Shown: positions 7,988 through 16,950, counted from the first letter of the stretch. The stretch is DNA of 64,000 nt from Candidatus Limnocylindrales bacterium (GCA_035559535.1 DATMBG010000032.1:83040-147039), one strand, 5' to 3'. Program-made: numbers and translations. Notes: generated by a model not told the origin, from the letters alone.

Positions 7988-9886
7988 ATGGGATTCCTTA
8001 CGAAATTTCTAAAAAGCCTGATTCGAGAACCCGATCAAAAAAAAGTAAAGATCAAGAAGATCAGACCTCTGGGTAAAATTCGGCCCCGACATCTTCAAAA
8101 GGGGGGTTACTATATTGGATTAGAAATCTGGAAGCGGGGGTTAGAACAGTTCTTACGGGCCAATCAACGAGAAACCAAAATTGAGCGTGAGCGGGATCAG
8201 AATCTCCCCAGGGTTTACTATCAACTTCCGGATAGTGTGACCATTTCGGTAGGTAAAGAAATCCGCAAGCACCTTAATTTACTCGAAGAGGATGCTGAAA
8301 GGGCCATTCAAGAAAGATATCAGGCCTTTGTCCGGGGTCATGCCCAGTATCGCGAAGAGGATCATCGAGAGGGGATTCAGGTTCACTGGCAACTTAATCT
8401 CTACCTTCCCGATACGGGCTTTACTGCAGCCGTTCGAAGGTCTCCTTCCGACGAGGAGGTTGCGGCAAAATTGCGGCTTATAGAGCCTAAAGATGTTTTG
8501 TTGGAAACCAATGAATATCCTATTTTGAAATCCCAGGGAAATCTCTTTGTAGGAGCAGACGTGGGGGAGAATAATTTTCAAATTGAGACCCTGGCCAGGG
8601 ATCATTTTTCCATCAACCGAATAGGAAAGAACTTCCAGGTTTTTCACACCGGATCTGAGGGAAAAACCGAAATTCAACGGGAGGGGAAAATTATTTCCCT
8701 TTCTTCAAAGGGGGATCGATTAATCCACGGAGATCGAATCCTGGCCTATTATGGGGGAACAACCTATGTGTTTGAATTTACCGATCTGGAAGTCCCCTCA
8801 TACCGGGAGCGGAGAGTTGCCTATCTCGAAGAACGAGCTTTTTATATCGTCACCCAGGATACCTATGAATACCCCCGCGTATTCTTGGGGGAAATTCCCT
8901 CCGGTTCGTATCAGGCAGGTCCCTTTCTCCGGTGGTTTCTCCCAGAGTTTGAAAATGAAAACTCCCCCGTGGTCATTTTTTATGAACCGACCAAGAAAAG
9001 GTTTTATCTTAAAACCTTATCCGAAAAAGTTCCGGTTAAGATAGGACCAGAGGAAATCTTCGTAGGAAAACATTTAACCCATGGGGATGTTCTGCAAATT
9101 GGAACCACGGAGCTACTTTTTGAAGAGTTTCAAAGCGAGGGGGTCGTACGTCTGGAAATCCTCTCCCCCCTGGTAGAGCATCCCCCTTACCGGTTAACCA
9201 AACAGGTTACGAAGCTCCGTCCTATTACCCTTTCGGGAAGTCAGAGTGGTCCCGGGTTTATTTCTCTCCAGGATCCTAAACTTCCAGATGTGGCCGCACA
9301 AATTTACTATCAAGAACCCTATTTCTGGATCGAGATCGGTCAAAGAAAACCGGAAAAGTTGGCCTTCGGGCAGGAAATTCAACTGGGCCAATCGATCCTG
9401 CGAATTATGCGGACGTCTCTCCACCCCCGGTGGAAAGCCCGATTTACCTTGATTAACCGGGATCAACGAAGGATTTATCCGCTGGCCAATATCCTTCAGG
9501 AAAGTTATGAAGAAAATAAGTGTATTCTGGGAGATGGGCCTTCCTTGACCCGTAATAGCTTTTGGTTAGAGGATGATATGGATGTGATATCGGAACAACA
9601 TGCCCAGTTCAAAGCTAAAAGCCGGAAACTGGTCGAGATAACAAACTTAAGTACTTCCCGACCTATCTGGATCCTGTCTCCCGGTGGGATTTTTTTAAAA
9701 GAACTTCTATGGGCAAAACCTGATGTCCATGGAAATATCATTTTACCCGGGGAGTCTATGGAACTACGCAAAAACCAACGAATTGTCATCGGACCCTATG
9801 AATTCGAGTATAATGGACCGGGTCCTTCTTCACTCCTGGGGTACGATGAAGCCGAAGCGAAGTTGAAAGATCCGTGGGAGAACTAG
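7988..9886 (+). CDS. FHA-type multidomain protein (FhaA-like N-terminal region)
   Basis: This 632-residue soluble protein has no signal peptide or membrane segment. The N-terminal 150 residues (LEIWKRGLEQFL, then PRVYYQLPDS and VHWQLNLYLP) recall the DUF3662-type domain of actinobacterial FhaA, though only loosely. After that come at least three beta-rich segments with FHA-like features: a HFSINR turn near residue 210, LTHGDVLQIG near 370, and EDDMDVISEQHAQF near 530 that matches an FHA S/H-R-x-H core loosely. It is first in a row with a kinase-like protein and a PP2C phosphatase, so phosphothreonine reading is a sensible role. Individual FHA domains are degenerate and need profile searches. 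Confidence 0.65.
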   Translation: MGFLTKFLKSLIREPDQKKVKIKKIRPLGKIRPRHLQKGGYYIGLEIWKRGLEQFLRANQRETKIERERDQNLPRVYYQLPDSVTISVGKEIRKHLNLLEEDAERAIQERYQAFVRGHAQYREEDHREGIQVHWQLNLYLPDTGFTAAVRRSPSDEEVAAKLRLIEPKDVLLETNEYPILKSQGNLFVGADVGENNFQIETLARDHFSINRIGKNFQVFHTGSEGKTEIQREGKIISLSSKGDRLIHGDRILAYYGGTTYVFEFTDLEVPSYRERRVAYLEERAFYIVTQDTYEYPRVFLGEIPSGSYQAGPFLRWFLPEFENENSPVVIFYEPTKKRFYLKTLSEKVPVKIGPEEIFVGKHLTHGDVLQIGTTELLFEEFQSEGVVRLEILSPLVEHPPYRLTKQVTKLRPITLSGSQSGPGFISLQDPKLPDVAAQIYYQEPYFWIEIGQRKPEKLAFGQEIQLGQSILRIMRTSLHPRWKARFTLINRDQRRIYPLANILQESYEENKCILGDGPSLTRNSFWLEDDMDVISEQHAQFKAKSRKLVEITNLSTSRPIWILSPGGIFLKELLWAKPDVHGNIILPGESMELRKNQRIVIGPYEFEYNGPGPSSLLGYDEAEAKLKDPWEN

Positions 9887-9891
9887 CGGGG

Positions 9892-9954
9892 AACAGAGGG
9901 GTGAGGAAGTGTGGGGAGATAGAAATCCCCCTCACATTTCTACACCCTCCTGTT
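9892..9954. repeat. Imperfect intergenic palindrome between FHA and kinase genes
   Basis: The left arm (9892-9917, G-rich) pairs imperfectly with the right arm (9926-9954, C-rich) across an AGAAA loop. It fills the space between the FHA stop and the kinase start. No T-run follows, so it may tune expression between the two genes rather than end transcription. Confidence 0.5.
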
Positions 9955-9961
9955 GGTTTTA

Positions 9962-11563
9962 ATGACCGGTATTACTGCGGAAGAATTTATCCGACGCAAA
10001 TCCCATAATCGACTCAAATTCGTAAGGGAAGTGGGTCGGGGTGGCTTTGGAACCGTCTATCAATTCGAGGATACGGCCACCCAGCAACCGGTCTGCGTAA
10101 AGGTTCTAAGTAATGATCTGTTTAACCGATTAGGAAAAGATGAACAGCGCCTGAAGTTCTACGAACAGGAAATTCAAAATCTAGAGGCCTACCGGTTTAA
10201 ATCCAATATCGCCCATTTATACGCACCCCTTTATGAAGATGAAACTTTTCAGTTTTCTCAAGGAGATCCTTACCTTTTCCTGGCCATGGAATTTGTAGAG
10301 GGGGAAGATTTAGGTTATGAAAAAAGTGCCATTGATAACTTCCGAATAGACCATACCGAATTGGCCATTCATCTTATATTCCAGCTCTGTTCGGCCCTCC
10401 ATAGCATCCACCTTCGAGGTCAATACCATCAAGATCTGTTTCCCGATAACCTTCGGGTTAGCATGGGTCCTTCAGGGAAAAAAGATCATCTGGTGGTATT
10501 GGACCTGGGTCATGTCCGGGCTTATAAACGGAAGTCCCACAGTGCCCTCTCCAATATCGGTATGTACCATCCTCCTGAAACCATTTATAGTGGTTTCGAA
10601 AAATTCACCTCCATCCGTAATGAACGGATTCGATACTTCGACCGGAGCGATATTTTTTCCTTGGGGGCCCTTTTCTATGAAATGCTTCAACTGGCTCAGC
10701 ATCCAGATGACCGCGGAGGACCCTTTACTTTTTTTAAAGATATTGCGGAGTCTTTCGAACTCTTTATTTTGTTTTATGAAACGTATACTGAAACAAGCGA
10801 CCCGGATCTTTCCCAAAACTGGCGGGCTTGCTTCGAGAAGTACGATAAGCGAGGCCTCATTCCCAAGCATGAAGAAAAAAGAGAGAAGTTTAAAGATCTG
10901 CTCCAGGAGGTAGGTTTGGACACCCGCATTGCTGACAGCCTCCACCTCTTACCGTCCCATCGCCCGGATATCGAGACCCTTCTAACCATTTTCTGTAATT
11001 ACTTCCTCAAACAAGGAAAAAGTCTCTTCCGAATAGGAGAACCTGCCGGCTATACCAAGTGCCTTTACTGGCTTGAACGGATCACCCGCCACTTTCGAGA
11101 AGTAGAGCAAGAGGCAAAAAGTAATGACTTTATATCTCTTCGGGATAACCCCATGCTCAACCATATTCAACGTAACCTGAAAGTTTATATAGAGGCTTTG
11201 CTGGGGATTGGAAAGAGTTATTATCTCTTAAAGGATCCCTCCTGGGGAACCCATTTCAAAAAAGCCTGGTTTACCTTTAACCTGTTTGATCATACCCTTT
11301 CGATTTCTCAGAAGAAAGATATAGGGGCTAAAGCAGCCATCAATTACGCGTTTTATTTATCTGAGTTGAACAGACACCAGGAAGCCATAGAAATCCTGTG
11401 TCAGGTGGGAAGACCTTTACATCCTTCTCTACAGCCCATTTTTTTCAATAATCTGGGCTCGCTTTATCAACAAATTGGAAAAACCGATGAAGCCGAACAG
11501 TGCTTTAAACAGATGAAAATGGAGAGAAAAATGACTTCTATGCCACTGGGAGATGAGATTTAG
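9962..11563 (+). CDS. Divergent Ser/Thr protein kinase with C-terminal TPR region
   Basis: An N-terminal kinase fold is evident: glycine loop GRGGFGTVY near residues 26-34, beta-3 lysine in CVKV near 47, and EFVEGEDL hinge. The catalytic loop reads HQDLFPDN where HRDLKPEN is usual, and DLGH replaces DFG. The catalytic Asp, the Mg-binding Asn and the DLG Asp are kept, but the loop Arg and Lys are not, so activity may be weak or altered. A PPE motif replaces APE. The last 120 residues contain TPR-like helices (EAIEILCQ, DEAEQCFKQ). An in-frame TTG lies 9 nt upstream, but the ATG at 9962 is preferred; neither has a clear Shine-Dalgarno. There are no membrane segments. It sits between an FHA protein and a PP2C phosphatase. 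Confidence 0.8.
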   Translation: MTGITAEEFIRRKSHNRLKFVREVGRGGFGTVYQFEDTATQQPVCVKVLSNDLFNRLGKDEQRLKFYEQEIQNLEAYRFKSNIAHLYAPLYEDETFQFSQGDPYLFLAMEFVEGEDLGYEKSAIDNFRIDHTELAIHLIFQLCSALHSIHLRGQYHQDLFPDNLRVSMGPSGKKDHLVVLDLGHVRAYKRKSHSALSNIGMYHPPETIYSGFEKFTSIRNERIRYFDRSDIFSLGALFYEMLQLAQHPDDRGGPFTFFKDIAESFELFILFYETYTETSDPDLSQNWRACFEKYDKRGLIPKHEEKREKFKDLLQEVGLDTRIADSLHLLPSHRPDIETLLTIFCNYFLKQGKSLFRIGEPAGYTKCLYWLERITRHFREVEQEAKSNDFISLRDNPMLNHIQRNLKVYIEALLGIGKSYYLLKDPSWGTHFKKAWFTFNLFDHTLSISQKKDIGAKAAINYAFYLSELNRHQEAIEILCQVGRPLHPSLQPIFFNNLGSLYQQIGKTDEAEQCFKQMKMERKMTSMPLGDEI

Positions 11564-11662
11564 GTAAGTTGTCTGTCATAGCTTTGTAGTAAAGATCCGG
11601 ATGGCTTGTTTGCACAGATTATAGCCGGGCTTCAGGGCGAGGAAAGGAGGACTTCTACAAAA

Positions 11663-11673
11663 CAACGGACAAC
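11663..11673 (+). repeat. CAACGGACAAC motif ahead of the phosphatase start
   Basis: This 11-nt word is identical to words at 28211-28221 and 33729-33739. In each case it lies 13-20 nt upstream of a start codon. At 15343-15353 a degenerate version precedes another start. A possible pairing partner (GTTGTCTGTC) lies upstream near 11567. Confidence 0.45.
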
Positions 11674-11686
11674 GAGGGATGGATCC

Positions 11687-12541
11687 ATGAAGATTTCTTG
11701 TTTTGCCATATCCTGTCCTGGTAAGGACACGGTGATCAATCAAGATCGATTTTTGTGTTTTAAAGAGATCTCAGATAAAATTCTTTTATGGGAAGATGGC
11801 TTTTTTAGTCTTCGAACCCAGGAGTATGTCCGGTATGGATATCTTTTTGCCATTGCCGATGGGCTTGGTGGCCATAATGCCGGGGAAGTAGCCAGTAACC
11901 AGGCCATTCGGCTTCTTTGGAAGCGGTATTATTCCGGTCACCCGGATCCCTCCCCGGATATCCTGGATCGGCTCAGGGAAATCTTTCGCCAGGCCCATGA
12001 AGAGATCAGGATCCTTTCCCGTTCTAAATTTGAATACCGGGGAATGGGTACGACCCTTACCGCCGCTATCTTAAAGGAGGAAACCCTCTACTGGGCCCAT
12101 ATTGGAGACAGCCGCCTCTATAGAATTAATGATTCCCTGGGAATCCAACAGCTTACCGAGGACCATACGTTAATAGCCCGTGGGATCCGGGAAGGTTTTT
12201 TAAACCAGGAAGATATTACAAAAAATCATAAAGGAGCACTTTACCAGGCTATTGCCGTAAGTCCCCAACTGGAAGTTCAAGTCGGTCAGCAAAGGCTCTC
12301 TCCTCCAGAGTGGATCTTGCTCTGCTCCGATGGGCTTACCGATGTGCTGGATGAAGGGGCAATGGAAGAATTATTTAGAGGCCAGATCCTCAGGGAGGAA
12401 AATAGAAGGGCCTTTTCAAACGTACAGGCCCCTGTTTTGCTTTCTATGAGTCCAAAGGAAGCCTGTGAAAGGCTTGTAAAAGCTGCGGATAAGATGGGGC
12501 GGGAAGATGATGTGACCATTGTGGCGATTAAAATCGAATAA
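11687..12541 (+). CDS. PP2C-family protein phosphatase
   Basis: This cytoplasmic metal-dependent Ser/Thr phosphatase of about 284 residues has all PP2C motifs: NQDRF near residue 20, ADGLGGHNAGEVAS near 58, GMGTTLTAA, HIGDSRLYRI, LTEDHT, CSDGLTD and a final GREDDVTIV. The frame is open further upstream to a TTG at 11606. The ATG at 11687 with GAGGGA 7 nt before it gives the natural N-terminus, with the first beta strand MKISCFAIS. It follows the kinase gene and probably reverses its phosphorylation, giving a kinase-phosphatase-FHA signalling set. Confidence 0.9.
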   Translation: MKISCFAISCPGKDTVINQDRFLCFKEISDKILLWEDGFFSLRTQEYVRYGYLFAIADGLGGHNAGEVASNQAIRLLWKRYYSGHPDPSPDILDRLREIFRQAHEEIRILSRSKFEYRGMGTTLTAAILKEETLYWAHIGDSRLYRINDSLGIQQLTEDHTLIARGIREGFLNQEDITKNHKGALYQAIAVSPQLEVQVGQQRLSPPEWILLCSDGLTDVLDEGAMEELFRGQILREENRRAFSNVQAPVLLSMSPKEACERLVKAADKMGREDDVTIVAIKIE

Positions 12542-12549
12542 AATCTCAC

Positions 12550-13077
12550 ATGATGCGCATTTTCTCTTTAGCTACTTTATCCAGCCTGATTTTTCCTCTT
12601 CTTTTTCTGAATGGTTGTGGAGAGGATAAAAATAGTTTTACCATACCCATACCCCCCGGGGCTCCCATATCTTCCGGTATTCTGACGGCAAATCCGGGAA
12701 CTGTAGAAGCCGAAGGAACTTCTGTGATCAGTGTCACTTTAGAATCTATTTCGATACCTCCCCAGAATCTGATTTTTAATTGGTCTGCCCAACGGGGAAC
12801 GATTACGGGAAACGAAAGTACAGTCCTTTATCAGGCCCCGACTACCCCGGGAGAGGATACGGTATCGGTCCAGGTCATCGATGCGAGTTCACCGGTAGGA
12901 ACTCAGGTTATTGCAACGGGAAATATTGTCCTGATGATAATACCCAGGCCTACGCCGACACCAACCGGATCTCCAACTCCTTCGCTTACCCCTTCTCCTG
13001 AAACAACCCCCACCCCAGACTCCCAGGAGAAAGAAGAGAGAAAGCTCCTGAATAAAGCTCCCAGGTTGGCTTACTGA
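12550..13077 (+). CDS. Lipoprotein with Ig-like domain and Pro/Thr-rich tail (first intact frame)
   Basis: A lipoprotein signal peptide (LFLNGC, lipobox Cys 23) is followed by an Ig-like or PKD-like beta domain of about 85 residues (LTANPGTVEAEGTSVISVTL, WSAQRGTI, TVSVQVIDA). A PTPTPTGSPTPS linker comes next. The frame stops at 13077 inside the Pro/Thr-rich tract, but the tract continues in other frames to 13700, so the gene is probably frame-disrupted. It starts 8 nt after the phosphatase stop. The mature protein would sit on the outer-membrane inner face or the surface. Function is unknown; the domain type suggests wall or surface adhesion. Confidence 0.7.
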   Translation: MMRIFSLATLSSLIFPLLFLNGCGEDKNSFTIPIPPGAPISSGILTANPGTVEAEGTSVISVTLESISIPPQNLIFNWSAQRGTITGNESTVLYQAPTTPGEDTVSVQVIDASSPVGTQVIATGNIVLMIIPRPTPTPTGSPTPSLTPSPETTPTPDSQEKEERKLLNKAPRLAY

Positions 13078-13700
13078 CTCCCACGCCCGTTGAATCCTCG
13101 GCGCCTCTCTTTACATCCCCTAGGGGGGAAACACCCAGTTCCGGAATTACACCAACCCCCCGAATTTCTTCTACTCCTCCTCCGGTTAGCACGCCCCGGC
13201 CAACTCCCATACCCCGAAGAACCCCTGTTCCTACCCCCATGCCAAGTCCTACTTCGGTTTTGGTTCCAGGTCCCATTGAAGTTCCTTTACCTACCCCCAC
13301 TTCAACTCCGATCCCGGTTCCCAATCCAACCAGGTTCCTACCTCAACTCCAATTCCCACATCCACGCCGACTGCAACTCCTCATCCGACATCTGTACCCC
13401 CCATGATGCCCACTGCCGTTCCAACCTCCACTCTTTCCGGTGAGCCAACCCCTTTCCCTACTTTAACTCCCGTGACTCTGCCAACGGCTACACCGACGGT
13501 TTTACCCAACCGACTCCTATCTCTCTACCCTCAAAAGTGCCTGTTCCGGTTCCATCGGCAACACCTGTAATCCTTCCAGATCCCACCAAAACGTCTAAAC
13601 CGGGTAAGACTCCGAAACCCAGTAAAACTCCGAAACCCCCCAAGATGATGAGGACGATGAAGGGGAAGAAGATAATGGTCCCGGTCGCAGTAATAATTAG
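13056..13700 (+). pseudogene. Frame-shifted continuation of the Pro/Thr-rich lipoprotein
   Basis: The Pro/Thr-rich reading passes through four frames. Codon phase moves back one base at each junction, near 13060 (CCCAGG), 13329 (ACCAGG), 13505 (CCCAAC) and 13636 (CCCCCCAAG). Adding one C at each site restores a single frame from 12550 to the TAG at 13698-13700, giving 384 residues. The restored protein has a long TPxP linker, a KTPKPSKTPKP stretch and an acidic tail (QDDEDDEGEEDNGPGRSNN). Each restored junction creates a Gln codon. This could be base-calling loss in C-runs, real decay, or phase variation. Confidence 0.6.
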
Positions 13701-13779
13701 TACTTCTTAATTTACTTAAACTTTAATCGACCGGGGTCTGTTCCCCATATTCTTCAAAAAATCGGTCTTTGACCCTAGT

Positions 13780-13857
13780 GGGATTTACTCAAGCTTCAGG
13801 GAAGTGGCCTATGGGCGGCCATCCCAGAATCTAAAAATCCCCCGGCTCCGGCAGGGG
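13780..13857 (+). promoter_or_regulatory. Candidate structured leader element upstream of the outer-membrane barrel gene
   Basis: Nested pairings are visible: GGGATTT (13780-13786) with AAATCCC (13835-13841); inside it GGGAAGTGGCC (13799-13809) with GGCCATCCC (13817-13825); and a following CCCC...GGGG hairpin (13840-13857) that competes for the same C-run. It lies about 90 nt before the ATG at 13950. It matches no riboswitch class I can name. It could be a leader switch or simply the terminator region of the preceding gene. Confidence 0.35.
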
Positions 13858-13949
13858 TAATACCAATCTGTAGAAGTATCGAAAAAGAAATTTGCCTTTA
13901 AGGTAAATTGATACCATTTTAAAAGTAGGATAAGGTGAAAGGAAACATT

Positions 13950-15272
13950 ATGGGATACGTGAAAAACTTTTGGGGTGGTATTATTTTTCCTGGGATAATT
14001 ATAGCCGGTTTTATCGTTCAGGCTTTCGCTTTAACCAATGAAGAGACCTCTTCACAACTTCAATTTAACTTTAATCTTCCCGGAGCCAGGGCTTTGGGAC
14101 AGGGTGGTGCCTTTCTTTCCACGGCAGATGATGCCACGGCTTCGGCGGCGAATCCCGCCGGGCTTGTCATACCCCGACGACCCGAATTTTTAACCGAAAT
14201 TCGATTCACCCGTTTTACAACCTTAGATGTTCCTGTGGAAGGGACTCCAACCTTAAATCCCAATGGTCAACCAACAATCCAGATTTTTACAGAAGATTTC
14301 ACCAGCGGAACGATTACTTCTCCTTCCTTTTTAAGCTTTGCTTATCCAGCTTCAACCCAGCGCTTTTCTCTGGCTGTATTTCGGCAAGAGCTGGCAAATT
14401 TTACCCAGGATTTTGAAATAGGTCGCATTGTGATTCCTATCACGGGAGCCAGCGATGTTGAGATATTTCCGGTCAGCAGCCACCTGGATTTCAAAATAAC
14501 CAACCTGGGGGGTTCCATGGGAGTCGAACTGGCCCGGGGTTTTTCCATTGGGGTAACGATCCAGGCATCGACGCTCAATATAGATTCCGAGCTAACCCGA
14601 TTTGATCCCACCCGGATCAATCAGGTTTTTAATTCAACAGTCGATGAATCCGCTACGGCCCCGAGCCTTATTTTGGGTGGCTTATGGAAGCTTTACCGAA
14701 CCCAAACACCCCTCAAAGAATTGTCGGTAGGAGGGGTATTTCGAAGTGGACCTCGATTCGATTTAACCGAATCCATCAATTTTAGTATCGTTCCAGGGCA
14801 AACAGGTACCACTGTAGATTATACGGTCAAGGTGCCGGATGTTTATGGGGCAGGAGCTTCTTATCGTCAAGGAGGTCTGTTAACTTCAGATGATACCATC
14901 ACCTTCTCCCTGGATATTATTCACATTCAATATTCGGATTTATTGGAAAATTTCCAAATTACGCTGGCCGGTGCCAGTCCTGAAGAATTTACTGTTCAGG
15001 ATGCCACTCAAATCCACGGAGGGGTGGAGTATAGCTTTTTTTCCGGAACAACCCTTATTTCTTTGAGGGGAGGATTCTTTACCGATCCAGATCATAGCAT
15101 TACCTTCCAGGGAAATGATCTTCGTTTTCTGGTTCTTTTTCCAGAACGGGAGGATCAAACCCACGTTACTTTTGGTGGGGGAATTTCTCTGGGGAGACTC
15201 CGTATTGATGGAGCCGTTAATTTAGCGAATTCTATTTCTGAAGGGGTTATCACGGCGTTTTATCGGTTTTAA
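13950..15272 (+). CDS. Outer-membrane beta-barrel protein (FadL/PorV-like)
   Basis: A signal peptide (about 30 residues, ending QAFA) precedes a protein with features of the UPF0164/PorV/FadL-type barrels: GARALGQGGAFLSTADDATASAANPAGL near the N-terminus, then alternating beta strands, and a C-terminal aromatic ITAFYRF as required for barrel insertion. The frame also opens at a GTG at 13935, but the ATG at 13950 has AAAGGA at good spacing. The predicted role is outer-membrane transport or a carrier for secreted proteins. It sits between a surface lipoprotein and a TPR-PEGA membrane protein, which supports an envelope role. Confidence 0.8.
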   Translation: MGYVKNFWGGIIFPGIIIAGFIVQAFALTNEETSSQLQFNFNLPGARALGQGGAFLSTADDATASAANPAGLVIPRRPEFLTEIRFTRFTTLDVPVEGTPTLNPNGQPTIQIFTEDFTSGTITSPSFLSFAYPASTQRFSLAVFRQELANFTQDFEIGRIVIPITGASDVEIFPVSSHLDFKITNLGGSMGVELARGFSIGVTIQASTLNIDSELTRFDPTRINQVFNSTVDESATAPSLILGGLWKLYRTQTPLKELSVGGVFRSGPRFDLTESINFSIVPGQTGTTVDYTVKVPDVYGAGASYRQGGLLTSDDTITFSLDIIHIQYSDLLENFQITLAGASPEEFTVQDATQIHGGVEYSFFSGTTLISLRGGFFTDPDHSITFQGNDLRFLVLFPEREDQTHVTFGGGISLGRLRIDGAVNLANSISEGVITAFYRF

Positions 15273-15357
15273 GGACCTCCGGTCCATGTCCGTTGTGACT
15301 TCTCATAGACTCCAAACCATAGACCCAAATCGTCTACAACAGCAACGGATAAAAACA

Positions 15358-16950
15358 ATGCGTAAAGCAACTTTCCTGATCGTCCTTTTTTTAATAACCT
15401 GGGGGCAAGTGGCAAAGGCCGCCAAGGAGTGGTATGACTATTACCAAGATGGGCTTCAGGCCATGAAAAATCAGAGATGGCGGGAGGCCGTAGAAAATTT
15501 TGAGAAAGCCGTTGCCGAAAACCCACAGCCAAGAAAGCGGGTCGTAACGCCGGGGAATTGGATTCTGACCGATTATTATCCTTACCTTCAACTGGGGATT
15601 GCTTACCTTCGTCTTGGACAGCCGGAAATAGCTGAAAAATACCTGAATAAAGCCTTAGCCTTTGAGGTAGAACCCAGGGTGGAGGTTTATCGGTATTTAG
15701 CCGAAGTAGATGAGATAAAGAAGCGCTCCCTGGAGAGACGCTATACGGACTTAAAGGAAGAAAAAAATAGCCCGGAGCGTGGATTACCTCTTCCGGAGAC
15801 CCCGACACCGGTACCCATCAAGGTTCCAACTCCCACTCCGGTTCCGACTCTGGTTCCAACCCAGATTCCAACTCCTACGATTCTGGAAGTGGATTTAACC
15901 CCGGTTCAAAAACCCCCTCCTATGGTTCCACCCCTTCCCACCCCCCGGATTCCAGAGACTGTCATTCCAACTCCTACACCCCTGGTACTGACAGGAACCT
16001 TATTTATCGATAGTGTTCCTTCTGAAGGAACGGTTCTCTTAAATGGTCAAAAAAGAGGGGAAACTCCGTTAAACCTCATTGTAAAAGAGGGTGTTTACGA
16101 GGTAGAGATTATAAAACGAGGGTATCCCGGGTATCGAACCAGGATAACCGTTCAACCTAATCAATTGAATAAGTACCTCTACGCCTTGGGGGAATATGAT
16201 TGCGATTATGATTCCTCGGCAGATCGAAATCCCGCCCGGGCTATTAATCTGGAAACTTTTATGAAATCAGATCAGGCCGCGGAGGTGGATTATGACAAAG
16301 GGGATTGCACGGACTGGTTTAGTGTAACAATTCCCAGGGAGGGAAAATGGACCTTTGAGATTCAACTCCTCGATAACCTGAAAGCCAATATCGAAGTGGG
16401 GGTTTATGGTCCGGATAACAGTACAAAACTTCTGGGTACAGGGACCCGAGACTTCAATCATACGGAAATGATTCGTTTTACCCCCGAGACTTTTATACCC
16501 CCCGGCCTTTACTATCTCAGGATTCATGCCAGGGGTAGGGGAGACCGGGCCCTGTATAAACCCATGTATGAACTTACGGAAGAAGTCGTTTTAGTTGAAA
16601 CTCCCGTTGTAGCTGCTCTAACGCCAACCCCCCTTCCAACTTCTACGCCGCTCCCAATCCCAACGGCACAAGCCGTTCAAGAGTCCAGACCCAACACCCA
16701 ATGGCCTGAGATTTCCATTACCATTCCCTATGCTCTTCTGGCTCTGGCTTCCGTCGCGTTTTGTCTGGCTTTTGTGGCGATTGTGATGACCCTCAAATCA
16801 AAATCCAGATATCCGTCCAGACCCAGACCGCCTTTTGAGGGGATCAGGAAAAATCCCCCGGCGGGACCCCTCGAAAAATCTAAATCAGAAATTCTAGAGG
16901 AAGAAGATGAAACCTTATTTTTAATGAAAATGGATCTTCGAGATAAATGA
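15358..16950 (+). CDS. TPR-PEGA envelope protein with C-terminal transmembrane segment
   Basis: The signal peptide (MRKATFLIVLFLITWGQVAKA) starts at the ATG at 15358; the frame extends upstream to 15286 without merit. Domains in order: TPR-like helices (residues 25-130), a Pro/Thr-rich linker of about 90 residues, a PEGA domain (GTLFIDSVPSEGTVLLNGQ), a beta-sandwich resembling a pre-peptidase C-terminal domain (CTDWFSVTIPREGKWTFEI), a second Pro/Thr linker, one transmembrane helix (ALLALASVAFCLAFVAIVM), and a charged cytoplasmic tail. The topology puts most of it outside the inner membrane. Unlike the lipoprotein gene upstream, its C-runs keep frame. It may link the periplasm to the cytoplasmic kinase-phosphatase set. 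Confidence 0.75.
   Translation: MRKATFLIVLFLITWGQVAKAAKEWYDYYQDGLQAMKNQRWREAVENFEKAVAENPQPRKRVVTPGNWILTDYYPYLQLGIAYLRLGQPEIAEKYLNKALAFEVEPRVEVYRYLAEVDEIKKRSLERRYTDLKEEKNSPERGLPLPETPTPVPIKVPTPTPVPTLVPTQIPTPTILEVDLTPVQKPPPMVPPLPTPRIPETVIPTPTPLVLTGTLFIDSVPSEGTVLLNGQKRGETPLNLIVKEGVYEVEIIKRGYPGYRTRITVQPNQLNKYLYALGEYDCDYDSSADRNPARAINLETFMKSDQAAEVDYDKGDCTDWFSVTIPREGKWTFEIQLLDNLKANIEVGVYGPDNSTKLLGTGTRDFNHTEMIRFTPETFIPPGLYYLRIHARGRGDRALYKPMYELTEEVVLVETPVVAALTPTPLPTSTPLPIPTAQAVQESRPNTQWPEISITIPYALLALASVAFCLAFVAIVMTLKSKSRYPSRPRPPFEGIRKNPPAGPLEKSKSEILEEEDETLFLMKMDLRDK

Noticed and set aside
12986..13324. Gly/Val-rich minus-strand frame opposite the Pro/Thr tract
   Set aside because: It is the mirror of a PTP-type low-complexity repeat, which always gives a Gly/Val-rich reverse frame.
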